A DNA stretch of 64,000 nucleotides from Paraescarpia echinospica (GCA_020002185.1 CM034543.1:347501-411500); one strand, 5' to 3'. Positions 9,881 through 21,209 are shown, counted from the first letter of the stretch. Notes: generated by a model from the sequence alone, not told the origin. Numbers and translations: made by a program.

Positions 9881-12634
9881 ATTGTTTTTGTAATCATCAA
9901 AAAAGAGTTGTCGTTACACCGGTTACAGCTGGCGAAAGCCAATTGCGCTGTCGACCTCCTGCGCCATTTCGGTCACGTGCTTTAGGCAAGATCGGCATCC
10001 CACGCATTCGAAAACAATAACAACACACACGTGCTTTGGCGTATCTAGATGAAGATTCCAAAGTGTACGAAGGTACATATTACACTATCGCAGTTAGCAA
10101 CAAGAACGCTTAGCCGTGTATTAATTCAACGAGAATTGCAAATTGTGAACATCTACACTCGACTTGAGGCTGACTCTAACTTCTAACTCTAACGAAGCCA
10201 GTCATTATATCAGCCAGGGATTCAGTCACAGACTATGTCAACGAGCAAAATATTTGATATGTATTGTATTTGGTTACGTAGGATCTTGTTAATGAGCTAT
10301 GTTATTGCGACAATACATATAGAGAGTAGATGACGTGAGGGTGCGAAATGACAAGTAACATTGGTTTGGCAGTAGGCCCCTGTTGATCGTGCAAGTAACT
10401 TAGTCTTAGTCAGGGAGCATCCGTACTTTCGTGCAACAGAACGTCAAACACGCGAGTATTATATTGTTGATCATAATTATTAAAACAGTATTTTAATAAT
10501 AATATTTGTATATGACAACCATGATGGTGATGATGATTTTATTCAATATAAAAATGTAAACATGTAAATACACAAGTATAAATACAGCTGGAGTACACCA
10601 TATTTAAGGATTACACAAGAACATGCTCGCACTTGTTTCCATTGTGGTCCTTGATGACTCGCTATAGTTAATGTAATTGGTATCCTGTGATACCTTTCAA
10701 CAGACATATGCCAGCTATTCTTGTGTGTTTACCAATATGTGTATATATTCTCACCACAGCAATATATGAACGCACAATACGTAACTTGCATTATGAAGTC
10801 ATTAGAGGCCACACTGCAACCCAAGAATAGGAATGAGAGGAGCCAAAAGAGGAGCTAAGGCGGTCACCTGGGTCAAGCAGACACAGGGAGGATACATAGT
10901 CTGCGGGAGGCCCACATTTGATCAATCCAAATAATTTCAAATTTATAACAATCAACCACGTTATCAACAACTTTTAATGTGTGCATTTAAATATACATTT
11001 GTTTTCATACTCATTTTAATAATAACATCTAGGACATGGAAAACTAGGTTGACTTCTGCACTTGTATATTATACCCACAATGTATCAACACATAATATTA
11101 ATACACCTTTAAAAAGTATTTAGCATATGGCGATGACTCAGAATTTTTTTTCTAAAATACATTATTCATTTTTGAAGAAGGTAGACATATATAGTATGAA
11201 CCTTTGAATACTTGACGAGGAAAATATATTGTTAGCATCACAATAACACCTCATTTTGTCATTTCCAACATTCACCTTAGGCAGAACCTTAAAATGTCAA
11301 ACATGAATATGTGTAGTAGTTACACATGGCAGACACTGACATGAATTTGTATACTAAAAAAAAATATAAATGCGCTTTACTGATGCTTTACTGATTAGCA
11401 GAATTCAAATCAGTCTATAATATTGACTAAGATCAAGCATCACTGTAATGAAATCAAACAGTTGTAAATTCATGTAATGACAATGAACTCATTGTAAAGA
11501 AAAATAGTGAAAATTTATTACCCTTTAGAAAAAGAGCATATTCTACTAATGTATGCATGCTGTATCAACCCACCCCCTCCCTCCTCCGGAACAACCCCGG
11601 TGAACACCGACTGTTCCTAAGATATCAACATGTAAAAATGCAGCTGTAGTAAAACATTTTTGCTGCCTGTTTTCTTGTGAACTGCTGCAGGTCACACATG
11701 AAACATTATTTTATATTTACTGATTATGACAATGAACACTCCATAATTATTTACTCACAACACTACTATTTTACTTTACAGGATCTTTTGGAAGCTTTTC
11801 TGTCCATTTGGTCACCACCGTTTACAGACAAAGTGACTTTTTACCGTCTAATTTGCCGATTACGCCATGTTAAAGCTTATATTCAATGAGATATAGCAAC
11901 AGAACCAAACATTGTTTATTACGTACCAGAAACGGTAAATTGTTGTACAATAGCGTGAGGGCGATGTTGATCTTGCTCGTGGACTCTCGTCAGAGACGGG
12001 AGGTCCCATTATTTGAGGGGAGACTACACCACATATTACATTTGTTCAACTAAACATCTTCCTAAGTATTTTTTTCTGATTGGTTTACATTTTATGGGTA
12101 TGTGATATTTTTTTTTTTAAACACATAATTGTTTAATCACTAATTTTGTGAGTTGTAAACATACAAGGCATGTATAAACTGCAACTAGCATTTGACATCA
12201 CATGTACTAGTGTTGTTTTTTGTAATAAAGAATCTTGATAAAAATAACTGTTTATGTTTATATGTACCTGACATTTTTCAACCTGTTCCTAATTTTTGTT
12301 TCTATTGTTGCTTTGCATTTTATGTGCATGTTGGTTTAAAAATTACGTTATCAAGAATTATGAATCATGTTGTCATATTTCTAACTATTACATCTGTCAT
12401 TCTTAAACTAGGCATGACTTTGCATTTGTTTAAACTAATTTATGTATATACTATGTATACAAATATATGTATGCATTTATAGTAGATCACGTGATAATTA
12501 TATAATTATGTTACATCAGTAGGGTGGCTCCCATGATAGCGGCATATAATTGTCTTAATGGCAGCCTCCCTGACCTTACAATGAATACTATATTGTAGTT
12601 TATGTGCTTATGGTGGTCAAAATAAATTACGTAT
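9881..12634. other. Long AT-rich non-coding stretch
   Basis: No recognisable domain or repeat is supported over about 2.7 kb. Short frames at 11677-11889 and 12192-12482 look like random AT-rich frames: hydrophobic, low complexity, with no family match that I recognise. Part of an older LINE tail cannot be excluded near 10800-10930. Confidence 0.45.
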
Positions 12635-12671
12635 GTCTGTCTGTCTGTCTGTCTGACTGTGTCTATCTGTA

Positions 12672-12714
<43 letters not shown>

Positions 12715-12715
12715 A

Positions 12716-12769
<54 letters not shown>
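12635..12769 (+). repeat. (CTGT)n tetranucleotide microsatellite
   Basis: About 135 bp of CTGT repeats with occasional CTAT and CTGA interruptions. The open frames on both strands here (Cys-Leu-Ser-Val and Asp-Arg-Gln-Thr repeats) are products of the microsatellite. Confidence 0.97.
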
Positions 12770-12770
<1 letters not shown>

Positions 12771-13182
12771 TAACTTGGCGAACTTGTGCGACCGTCCCTA
12801 AGACAACACATGAAATTGACAAAGCACGACTAATGCTAGTCTGCATGGGTATTCTTAGTGATCGGTGCGTGTCACCGGGCGGACCACAACTTTGTTGTCG
12901 CAGTGGCGTTGAACAAACCAAAATGGCTGCCCAAAAGCATAATTTTATTCACAACTTTGGATCTAGGTAAGGTAGATTCGTGATTTAAAGTGTGTTTCTA
13001 ATTGATTTGGCGTCACAGAATCCAATAAATGCAATATGAACATCATCTGATGGTTCCTAGCGGTCAAATATGAAAGTACAAGGTCGCTCAATACGTTTAG
13101 ATAAAACACAAATAACCCAGGATTGAAAGTTATATTTTTCCATATGCAGCGTACAAGAGGAACGAAGATTAGCATCAACCTT

Positions 13183-16100
13183 GTGATTGGTCTGCGCCTA
13201 TGTGGCTGCACCTACATATGCTATCTGGATATATTGAGGATTTTACCAGTTCTAGCCAATCTACAGCACTCAAGTTTGTATATAGATATTATGAATACAC
13301 CAAGAGGACACTGGACTAAATGGTGTTATCAAGTGTTTTGTGACTTTTTACTATAAACCGACTTACATTTTACATTTGCGATTGCACCTGTGTGACATTG
13401 ACAAGCTTGTGACCGGTCATGTGTAACCCGGACAAAGAGAACATTGTTTACACGCCCAGCATGACCCAAGACTGCCTGTATCGGTTACGGCCAAGCGGTC
13501 GCAGTCACATTCGGCTCAACAATGCTGCCTGGAGAGCTGCTTGTGAAGCAGGGGTGGCACTCCATCGGCCCACCCATCGAGGTTGTCGTGGGGGTGCACG
13601 CAAACAACGACCGATACGTGTACTTTTGTCAGCACGACCAACAACTCCCACTAAGCCTGTACCTCGACGTGACAACTTGATTACTCTGACATTACCATAC
13701 AATCCTTGCAACTGCACAAACCTTGCTCTGCTAAATGCAAGATCCGTCAGGAACAAAACTGATTTCATTACTGATTATATCCACGAACATGATCTTGACA
13801 TCATCGCGCTTACAGAGACATGGCTGACAGATGACCCTAAGGACATCCCAAACACCAGCAAGTTGACCCCGGATGGATACAACTTCGTCCACCAACCTCG
13901 GCCCGACCGACGAGGTGGGGGAATCGGTGTTTTATACAAGTCGTGTATCAACATGATCTTATCGCGACACTGGCCAGCATTGTCCTTCCAGTGCCTCGAG
14001 GTGGTGTTTGCTACACCATCAAGTGTTATCAGGTTATTACTTGTTTACAGACCTCCATCCACAGGCCGAGGCGGTGTTTCTTTCAAAACGTTTATGGCCG
14101 AGTTCACCAATCTCCTGGAACTTTTCACAGCACAATTGACTGGACTAATTATCGTGGGCGATTTTAACATCCACTACGGAAAGGCCGGAAATAAAGACTC
14201 AAACGACTTCTCTGATCTCCTGCACGTCACCAACTTGCAGCAACATGTTCGTGATCCGACACACACCATCGGCAATATTTTGGACCTAGTCATTTCACCA
14301 TCGTCAGGAAGCGTTCTGACATCAGTGACGGTGGGATCCCTGCTCACCGATCACCACGCTGTACACTGCCTGCTCCAAGCACCAAAGCCGAACCGAACAA
14401 AGAAGCGGGTTTCTTATCGAAAATATGCTGCGATTAATCCCACGAATTTCAGATCAGATTTCGAACTTTCACACCTGACAACACGCCCATGTAACAACAT
14501 TGCAGACTTGTCGCAACAATATGACACTTCCTTGCAAGAACTGTTAGACAGCCACGCTCCGTTGATCACACGGTCAATTACGGTGCGCCCCAACACGCCT
14601 TGGCACACAGTGGAATTATCGCTTGCTAAGCGAAAGCTCCGACAAGCAGAGCGGAAATGGAGACTGACAAAGCTGCAGATTCACCGAGACATCTACACTG
14701 GACAGCGTGAAACTTACAAACAGCAAATACAGTCTGTGAAAGCCAAATTCTACACAACAAAAATTAATGAATGTGCACGTAACAACAAAGCACTGTTCAG
14801 GATCATGGATGACTTGATGAAGAGAAAAACTACTCCGAAACTGCCCAGTCCTGTGTCTGGTATAGCACAACTGGCAGATGACTTTCTCGTGCATTTCACA
14901 CGCAAAGTGTTAGACATTCGAAGCCAGTTAGCGAGTAGATGCCTGCAAACTGTCAACACTGAGTACGTGCATTGTGAACAGTCTTGCACCGTCAATGCGT
15001 TTTACGGCATCACCACAGACGGCGTTCTCTCTTTGGTAAGGAAGTGTCCAACAAAATCAAGCGCGCTCGATCCACTTCCTACCTCACTCGTGAAAACCAA
15101 CATTGACATTCTTGCGCCGACATTAGCTACAATCATCAACATGTCGCTCGAGTCGGGGTCCGTGCCGGCCAACTTCAAACATGCTGTGATCACACCTCTA
15201 TTAAAGAAACCAAACCTTGATTCAGACTCGATGAACAACTACCGGCCTATATCGAACTTGTCATTTGTTTCAAAGTTACTGGAGCGCCACGTAGCAGTCC
15301 AACTTCGCCAGCATCTAGACGACAACAATTTGATGGACATCTTCCAAAGTGCGTACAGACAACATCACAGCACTGAGACAGCACTGGTGCGCATTCAGAA
15401 TGACCATCTCCATTCCCTTGACAAAAGGAAAGGTGTGCTGGCAGTGCTGCTCGATATGAGTGCGGCGTTTGATACTGTTGACCACTCGATATTAATCAAC
15501 CAGTTGCGCAGCATAGGCATTGAAGGCATCGCACTGAAATGGCTGGAGTCATACCTGTCGAACCGGACTCAGTCAGTATGCATTAGTGGCCACAACTCAA
15601 ATAGAACATTGCTCGAATCTGGCATCCCACAGGGGTCTGTGCTGGGCCCAATTCTCTTCTCCATATACACTCTGCCATTGGGTGCTATCTTCAGAAGGCA
15701 CAAGCTGCAATACCATCTTTATGCAGATGACGCCCAATTGTATGTTGACTTGAGTGGAACGCGGGATGGAGAAGCCGCTGTTGCGGTTGACCGCATCGAG
15801 CGATGCATCGAAGAAGCGAAGCAGTGGATGTCAGACCACAATCTTCTGCTGAACGAAAACAAGACCGAGGCTATTATCATCTCGGCACCAAATCGTAAAC
15901 ACCTGCATGACGTTTCGTGTGTTAGTGTATGCGGATGTAACATTGTTCCGTCACCGACCATCCGCAACATCGGGATTACAATCGACTCTGGACTAACAAT
16001 GTCGTCACACGTGTCACAGATGTCCAAATCAGCGTACTACCATCTCTACGCAATTTCAAAAATAAGACATTGTCTTACTACCGATGCATGTAAGACACTA

Positions 16101-16941
16101 GTCCACGCCCTGGTGACATCGCGCCTGGACTACAGTAACGCGGTCCTGTACGGCATCACCGAGACACTAATGAACAAATTGCAGATGGTACAGAACTCGG
16201 CGGCAAGACTAATTTCAAGACACCAAAAGCACCAGCACATAACACCTGTGCTGGTCGAACTGCATTGGCTTCCAGTTCGCTGGCGTATCCAGTACAAACT
16301 GTTGGTCCTTGTTTTCACGGCTTTACATGGTCTTGCTCCAGCGTATATCCAAGATCTCATAATACCGTATACGCCCACCCGCAACCTCCGATCTGCTGAT
16401 CTACATCTGCTTGTAGTCCCGCGCTACAACTTAGAGGGCTACGGCAGACGAGCTTTCTCCGTGTCTGGACCTACGCTCTGGAACGCTCTACCAATAAACG
16501 TTCGTCAAATAGAGACTTTGGATAAATTCAAAACTTGCCTTAAAACGTATCTATTTAAGCAGGCGTACATCGACTGAGGAACTGTGCTGTAGGACACTTT
16601 TATGAACATGTATTTAATCATTTAATTTATTTATATTATATAATGTATTTTAATTAATTTATCATTATTTATCTTTTAATATAATTTTATATATCATAAT
16701 ATATATTCTTTTAATTAATTATCCTAATATTTGTGCAAATATGTCATGTATTTTAGTCACATTATATATATACAATCTTGTAAATCTTAATAATTATTAC
16801 ATTTACCGGCATCTTTATACATATATATTTTTACATTTGTTTCTATGTACGTCTTAAAATGTGTGTACGCGCCTATGAACGGGCTGGTCCCGGAGATATG
16901 GCGCTATAGAAATGCTAGTAATAATAATAATAATAAATAAT
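13183..16941 (+). mobile_element. Full-length L2-like non-LTR retrotransposon
   Basis: A 3759-bp insertion whose limits are fixed by comparison with the empty site at 31365-31448. The 6-bp AACCTT flanks it at 13177-13182 and 16942-16947. Layout: a 236-bp leader, one ORF (13419-16577), an AT-rich 3' region, then GGCGCTATAGAAATGCTAG and a (TAA)n tail at 16917-16941. The GGCGCTATA plus short-repeat tail is typical of L2/CR1-group elements and resembles the tail of the SINE in this window. No separate upstream ORF is present. The intact frame, complete ends and clean target duplication suggest recent insertion. Confidence 0.92.
13419..16577 (+). CDS. L2-like retrotransposon polyprotein (AP endonuclease + reverse transcriptase), 1052 aa
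   Basis: This is the retrotransposition enzyme. The endonuclease nicks target DNA and the RT copies element RNA at the nick. The N-terminal ~95 residues are basic and unassigned. The endonuclease spans about residues 97-315: LLNARSVRNK near 100, ALTETWL with the catalytic Glu at 133, GDFN at 247-250 and TDHH at 310-313. A linker with Arg/Lys-rich helices covers about 370-480. The RT runs from about 560 to 830: NNYRPISNLSFVSKLLE near 606, LLDMSAAFDTVDH with Asp679 and Asp685, SGIPQGSVLGPIL from 734, and YADD at 768-771. The C-terminus ends with the WNALPINVRQ / FKTCLKTYLFKQ signature of the L2/CR1 group. All catalytic motifs are present with no stop or frameshift. The start is the first ATG after the leader; an earlier in-frame start was not found. 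Confidence 0.95.
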   Translation: MCNPDKENIVYTPSMTQDCLYRLRPSGRSHIRLNNAAWRAACEAGVALHRPTHRGCRGGARKQRPIRVLLSARPTTPTKPVPRRDNLITLTLPYNPCNCTNLALLNARSVRNKTDFITDYIHEHDLDIIALTETWLTDDPKDIPNTSKLTPDGYNFVHQPRPDRRGGGIGVLYKSCINMILSRHWPALSFQCLEVVFATPSSVIRLLLVYRPPSTGRGGVSFKTFMAEFTNLLELFTAQLTGLIIVGDFNIHYGKAGNKDSNDFSDLLHVTNLQQHVRDPTHTIGNILDLVISPSSGSVLTSVTVGSLLTDHHAVHCLLQAPKPNRTKKRVSYRKYAAINPTNFRSDFELSHLTTRPCNNIADLSQQYDTSLQELLDSHAPLITRSITVRPNTPWHTVELSLAKRKLRQAERKWRLTKLQIHRDIYTGQRETYKQQIQSVKAKFYTTKINECARNNKALFRIMDDLMKRKTTPKLPSPVSGIAQLADDFLVHFTRKVLDIRSQLASRCLQTVNTEYVHCEQSCTVNAFYGITTDGVLSLVRKCPTKSSALDPLPTSLVKTNIDILAPTLATIINMSLESGSVPANFKHAVITPLLKKPNLDSDSMNNYRPISNLSFVSKLLERHVAVQLRQHLDDNNLMDIFQSAYRQHHSTETALVRIQNDHLHSLDKRKGVLAVLLDMSAAFDTVDHSILINQLRSIGIEGIALKWLESYLSNRTQSVCISGHNSNRTLLESGIPQGSVLGPILFSIYTLPLGAIFRRHKLQYHLYADDAQLYVDLSGTRDGEAAVAVDRIERCIEEAKQWMSDHNLLLNENKTEAIIISAPNRKHLHDVSCVSVCGCNIVPSPTIRNIGITIDSGLTMSSHVSQMSKSAYYHLYAISKIRHCLTTDACKTLVHALVTSRLDYSNAVLYGITETLMNKLQMVQNSAARLISRHQKHQHITPVLVELHWLPVRWRIQYKLLVLVFTALHGLAPAYIQDLIIPYTPTRNLRSADLHLLVVPRYNLEGYGRRAFSVSGPTLWNALPINVRQIETLDKFKTCLKTYLFKQAYID

Positions 16942-17454
16942 AACCTTACAAATGTGACAGCAGTGGAGGAGGTGGACGACATAGCTTATGCATTCCAGGT
17001 AAATCGCCAATGTGACTAGGCAGACCGTTGTACAATCATCGCAAGCCTGAGATGGTGACTATGTATACTACCCCTGGCAGATATCCTACGCAATGTATGG
17101 ATGTCAGCTGAATCAAACTAGTAATTGACTTCGCCAGTCGGTCTAATTTGTTGTGATTTTCTAAAACAATTGCATCGATACAAATAACAAGGAAACAAAT
17201 GTTTGCTTTATGCCGAGGCCTGTTACCACAATATCTCTTACCTAGTGGTTTGAGTTTTTTGTACATCCAATAAAATAGACAGAAGCGAGCAACTGTGCAT
17301 CCATCAAATAATCAGTTAATTTGTATGTTTGGTTTTTGACATTGAACCTTGTAACTAATTTGATAATGTAAAATGCTCAAATAATAAATATATTGAACTG
17401 TTGCATTCGAAAGATGTTTCTGTCTCGATAGAACATATATGTGCCTCCCTTTAA

Positions 17455-19867
17455 ATGGCTTTACACCAGACGACGCCGTCGCCGCGACGAGGCGATGCCG
17501 TCGCGTGCAATGCCTTGTGATAGACCTGGCTCTATTTCCAGGCGGCCGTCGCCTCGTCGCGTATAATCTATCCAATCACAGTCAACGCACGTGACGCATC
17601 TAGAAATAGAGTATCCCTCCATAGAAATAATGTTGATGCGTCTCAAGCAACTACATTGCATCGTGTATTTAACCAGATTTAACAAGATTGCCATCCAGAG
17701 AATTAACTCTAGATGGCAGGTGGACAAGGAAGCCCTTTGGCTTATCGAGAGTCCAACCGTTTTATCTACATATATCCAGCCCTTCTGAGGCATGTGTCGA
17801 TTTAATTTTTAAACATATTCACACTACTTGCACCCACACAATCATAAGATAATCTGTTCCATTCATTCACAGTCCTTTGTGAAAATGAGAACTTTCTCAC
17901 GTCTAATCTACACTGCTCTTTTACTAATGTAACTTCATGTCCTCTAGTCTTTCTATCTTTCTTAACTGAAAAAAACATATTTCTATATATTTTCTATAAT
18001 ATTTTCATAACCATTCAATATTTTAAACACTTCTATCTGATCTCCTCTCAATCTCCTGGTCTCTAGTGTTCTTAAACCACAATCATTTACGCGTTTTTCA
18101 TAACTAAGATCCCTCAGTTTTGGTATCATTTTAGTCGCTCTCCTCTGTACTCTTTCTAGCATATCTATGTCCTTCTTGCGGTATGGCCTCCACGCTTGTA
18201 TACAATATTCTAAATGAGGCCTAACTATTGTTTTGTACAGCGGTATTATTAGTTCTTTTTCTTTATATGCTATATTTCGCCTAATCAATCCAAGGATTTG
18301 ATTTCCCTTTGAAGCTGCAATTCCACACTGCTCTGAAACCTTCATGTCAGCACTAATTGTCAGCCCTAAGTCTTTTTCTTTTACAGTAGTACTTAGTACA
18401 GTTCCCCCCCCATTGTATATTCTACATATTCGTTCCCATGTCCTGTGTGGAGGCATTTACATTTCCCAAAATTGAACAACATTTGCCACTTTTCAGACCA
18501 TTTGATCAACCTGTCAAGATCATCTTGTAAATGCTGTCTATCCCCATCACTTTTAATCCTTCTAAACACTTTTGTATCATCTGCAAATTTCAACATCTTG
18601 CTAGCTATGTCATCGTCCAAATCGTTTATATATATATAGAATAATATAGGTCCCAGTACTGATCCCTGTGGAACCCCACTCAAAACGGATTTCCAGTTTG
18701 AAGCCTCCCCATCAACAACTACCCGTTGTCTTCTGTCAATCAGCCATTTTTCTATCCAGTTAATTATACCACTTCCTATGCCATGGGCTTTTAGTTTAAG
18801 CAGTAATCTCTGATGTGGCACTTTGTCGAAAGCTTTTCGAAAATCTAAGTAGATGATATCTACTGGTGATCCATCATCTACCCACTTAGTGATATCTTCC
18901 AAAAAACATAACATATTTGTTAGCATGACCTCGCTTTTAGAAACCCATGTTGAGATGGGTTTATCAAGTTATGTTTAACAAGAAAATCCACCATGTGATC
19001 TTTAATTAGTCTTTCTAATAATTTACAAATCACCGATGTTAAACTAACTGGTCTATAATTATTTAACTTGTTTCTCGAACCTTTTTTAAATAACGGTATA
19101 ATGTTTGCTTCTTTCCATTCTAAAGGAACCACTCCCTCTTCTAATGACAAGTTGAAAACTGTTGCAAGCGGTATGCTAATTTGTTCTACAATTTCCACTA
19201 GTAGTTTGGGTGGAATACCATCCACTCCAGGTGATTTAGTTTCCTTCATAGCCCTAATTTTCTTAGCTACCATTTCTGGGGTTACAATTAACTGTCTTAA
19301 GTAGTCTGATTCTGCCCCCTTGAACTTAGCCTCTGGTACTGGCAGTGAACTAGTGTCTTCTCTGGTAAACACTGAACTAAAATACTCATTTAGGTCTTCT
19401 GCCATTAAGAATCCTTCTGATATTATATTTCCAGCACTATCTTCTAGAGGACCGACCTTATCCTGAACTTTCTGTTTGCTTCGAACATACGCATAAACAC
19501 TCTTGCTGTCATGTTTTATATTACAAGCTAATTTATGTTCATAGCTTCTCTTTGAATTTCTAATTTCAGCTGTAGCTTGGTTTAGTGCTTCTTTATAAAT
19601 GTTGTAGTCTTCGTCATTGCCAGTACGTCTATATGACTTCCACATCATTTGTTTATACTTAATTTTTCTAATGGCTTCTTTCGATAAGTATTTCTTTCTG
19701 GTCCCTTGTTTTTTGAAGGGAACAAATTTATCTACGATGCACTCTATGCATGTATGTACACGCGTCCCATACCGCTTCCGGTGTAAATCGCTATATATAA
19801 GCGATATCATTCGGCCTTGACATTTCCTAATGACGTCAACATCGACGTCGCCTAGTGTAATGCCTGC
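17455..19867. mobile_element. TTAA-flanked MITE, copy 1, containing a nested CR1-like LINE
   Basis: Bounded by TTAA at 17451-17454 and 19868-19871. The ends are inverted relatives: ATGGCTTTACACCAGACGAC on the left and, reversed, GCAGGCATTACACTAGGCGA on the right. GC-rich GTCGCCGCGACGAGGCGA blocks lie inside. The copy at 47648-48063 lacks the LINE and gives the unbroken element of 416 bp. TTAA target duplication is characteristic of piggyBac and Kolobok transposons; the family here is inferred. Confidence 0.8.
17669..19750 (-). mobile_element. CR1-like LINE, copy 2 (5'-truncated), the best-preserved of three
   Basis: On the minus strand this encodes RT domains in three overlapping frames (19810-18920, 18926-18393, 18456-17983), separated by small frameshifts. 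Visible are a linker, SPGVDGIPPKLLVEIVEQ, PLATVFNLSLEEGVVPLEWK, LNNYRPVSLTSVICKLLE, LDFRKAFDKVPHQRLL, SGVPQGSVLGPIL and KFADDTKVF, then ISADMKVSEQCGIAA and RRATKMIPKLRDLSYEKR. The endonuclease and any ORF1 are missing. The 3' end carries an ATCTTGTTAAATC tail. Comparison with 47939-47950 (CGTGTATACACGCG) shows the empty site. TGTAT occurs on both sides (17664-17668, 19751-19755), consistent with a 5-bp target duplication. The first codons of the longest frame lie in flanking sequence and are not part of the element. Confidence 0.92.
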
Positions 19868-19871
19868 TTAA

Positions 19872-20312
19872 GATTGAAGTTATTCGCTTCTTATTGTAAT
19901 ATTTTGTTGCATCATCACAAAAAGGTTTCTTTTTGAGAGCTTTTTTAACTATAACTGAATAACGGGAATTGGAATAGAGCTGTACATCCTTTATCGATTA
20001 CAGATCCTAGTTGTAGTTGAGGTGATGTTGGCAGATGGCGTACCAAGGCAAGGAAGGTTGGAGTGCATTATACATCGTCTGCGATGACGCCCCACAGCGT
20101 CGAGATTGGATTAAACGGGTTCGAGATAGTAATCTTGTGTGATTATACGTGCGTGTTTTCATATACTGTAGTAGGCCTATGATTCGTTTTGTGAAGAATA
20201 TTAAACACATATTGCCAAAACAATCTGCCAACGGCTGACAGGAGGGAGATTTCCTGGAAATGTGTGACATGTTGATGTATGTTCCTTATGTACTCCGAGT
20301 TGTGCTTTTTGT
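19872..20312. other. Non-coding part of the long duplicated segment
   Basis: Shared with 48068-48486 of copy 2 (for example TTGTTGCATCATCACAAA and GAGGGAGATTTCCTGGAAAT). Neither strand shows a frame conserved in both copies with a recognisable domain. Confidence 0.5.
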
Positions 20313-20492
20313 CTCGTCAACGAGCTAACGCCAACAACTCAGTCATGAGACGTGTGTCTCGTCAACGAGCTAACGCCAACAACTCAGTCATGAGACGTGT
20401 GTCTCGTCAACGAGCTAATGCCAACAACTCAGTCATGAGACGTGTGTCTCGTCAACGAGCTAACGCCAACAACTCAGTCATGAGACGTGTGT
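20313..20492 (+). repeat. 45-bp tandem repeat, four units (one unit in copy 2)
   Basis: Unit CTCGTCAACGAGCTAACGCC followed by AACAACTCAGTCATGAGACG, then TGTGT; 45 bp between repeats. Copy 2 has a single unit at about 48487-48531, so the array expanded, or contracted, after the segments diverged. Each unit begins with the small palindrome TCGTCAACGAGC-like sequence. The 15-residue peptide repeat follows from a unit divisible by three. Confidence 0.9.
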
Positions 20493-20994
20493 CCCAAATG
20501 TCTGGTGCGTGGAATATTAGCAGTCGCTTACGCAGTGAGTGAATTAGCAAAATTATGAAATAGCAAATGCCTGGCTTCAACTGAAATACCTCGGCCGTTC
20601 GGCAGTTAGGAGGGCGAGTGTGCGAATTTATATATGTTACATTCATCATAAACAGTTTCCTAAAATAATTGTTATAATCTATGTGGGTTGCCAATTTATA
20701 AAAGGACATCGAGGTAATGGTGACGAGGCCGGAACTCATGCAATGCGCATGGCAGAAATTATAATCGAAACAACAACGCACAATAACAACAATGGACACG
20801 AACTATGTCCTACTACACGGGAGACTGGGGCTCCTTTGAGCTTACCAACATTGCCCACTTCGGCCATTGTCATTTCATTGTGAGGGAATTATAGGCCTGG
20901 GTATTAGTGCATCACTAATAGGGTTACATACTAATGTTGATGTTATGACGATGATGGTGCGTGACACCATATTTGGCATTGTTTTTTGTTTCAG

Positions 20995-21209
20995 CAAGCG
21001 AAAGGTGCGGAGCAGACTTTCGAAAGAACTATCACCCGGGGGTGTACGACGGGGCAAAGAAGAGATACACGTGTTGCAGCAAATGTTGCATGGCCGCCGG
21101 TTGTCGCGAGAAAACCAGCGAGAAAGTCAGCGAGAACAATGGTGTTGGTGTGTATTGTTTAATAAAAGTTCTTTGCAATCAACTCCCTCCTAGTGCTAGA
21201 TCAGTTTAA
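20995..21209 (+). CDS. Exon-like segment with a His-Pro-Gly / Cys-Cys / Gly-Cys zinc-binding motif, copy 1
   Basis: A polypyrimidine tract and CAG acceptor (TTGTTTTTTGTTTCAG) end at 20994. The frame that follows reads ERCGADFRKNYHPGVYDG, then KKRYTCC and MAAGC, a His/Cys pattern close to Btk-type and CHORD-type zinc-binding motifs (YHPG, then CC, then GC). A Lys/Glu/Ser-rich tail and a stop at 21209 follow. Copy 2 at 53788-54086 keeps the acceptor, the HPG-CC-GC residues and the frame, which argues for real coding sequence. Downstream of NNGVGVYC the frames of the two copies differ by one base, so the true 3' end of the exon is uncertain. No upstream exons were identified. Spacing fits neither known zinc family exactly. 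Confidence 0.5.

Larger units (their letters stand above)
13150..16998 (+). pseudogene. 84-bp exon-like segment split by the L2-like insertion
   Basis: 13150-13182 and 16948-16998 join to 84 bp (28 codons), once the retrotransposon and one copy of its 6-bp target duplication are ignored. This is the same length as the uninterrupted copy at 31365-31448. Both are preceded by a CATATGCAG acceptor and followed by a CATTCCAG/GTAAAT donor, and both stay open in the phase-0 frame. Replacements between them are mostly conservative (Leu/Ile, Leu/Val, Val/Ile, Val/Ala, Glu/Gly). That pattern favours a real coding exon over a chance frame. The protein family is not recognised. The insertion would destroy the exon in this copy. 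Confidence 0.6.
12775..17375 (+). repeat. Duplicated segment, copy A (interrupted by the L2-like element)
   Basis: 12775-13182 plus 16942-17375 match 28516-28650 plus 31131-31755 in order and orientation. Shared landmarks are GTCACCGGGCGGACCACAAC, AAAATGGCTGCC, CCAATAAATGCAATATGAAC, the 84-bp exon-like piece, GCAAGCCTGAGATGGTGACT and AGAGGCGAGCAACTGTGC-like sequence. Copy A carries the L2-like retrotransposon. Copy B carries about 2.5 kb of other sequence between its two blocks. Confidence 0.85.

Noticed and set aside
10800..10930. Possible LINE tail or processed sequence
   Set aside because: GC-richer than its surroundings but no partner in the window and no recognisable motif.
12923..12966. 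Possible first exon starting ATGGCTGCC upstream of the 84-bp exon
   Set aside because: The donor phase does not join the open frame of the 84-bp exon, and copy B has a stop at the fourth codon.
12511..12970. Cys-Leu-Ser-Val and Thr-Asp-Arg-Gln repeat ORFs
   Set aside because: Produced by the (CTGT)n microsatellite on both strands.
13505..16384. Minus-strand ORFs of 64-102 codons
   Set aside because: Shadows of the L2-like polyprotein.
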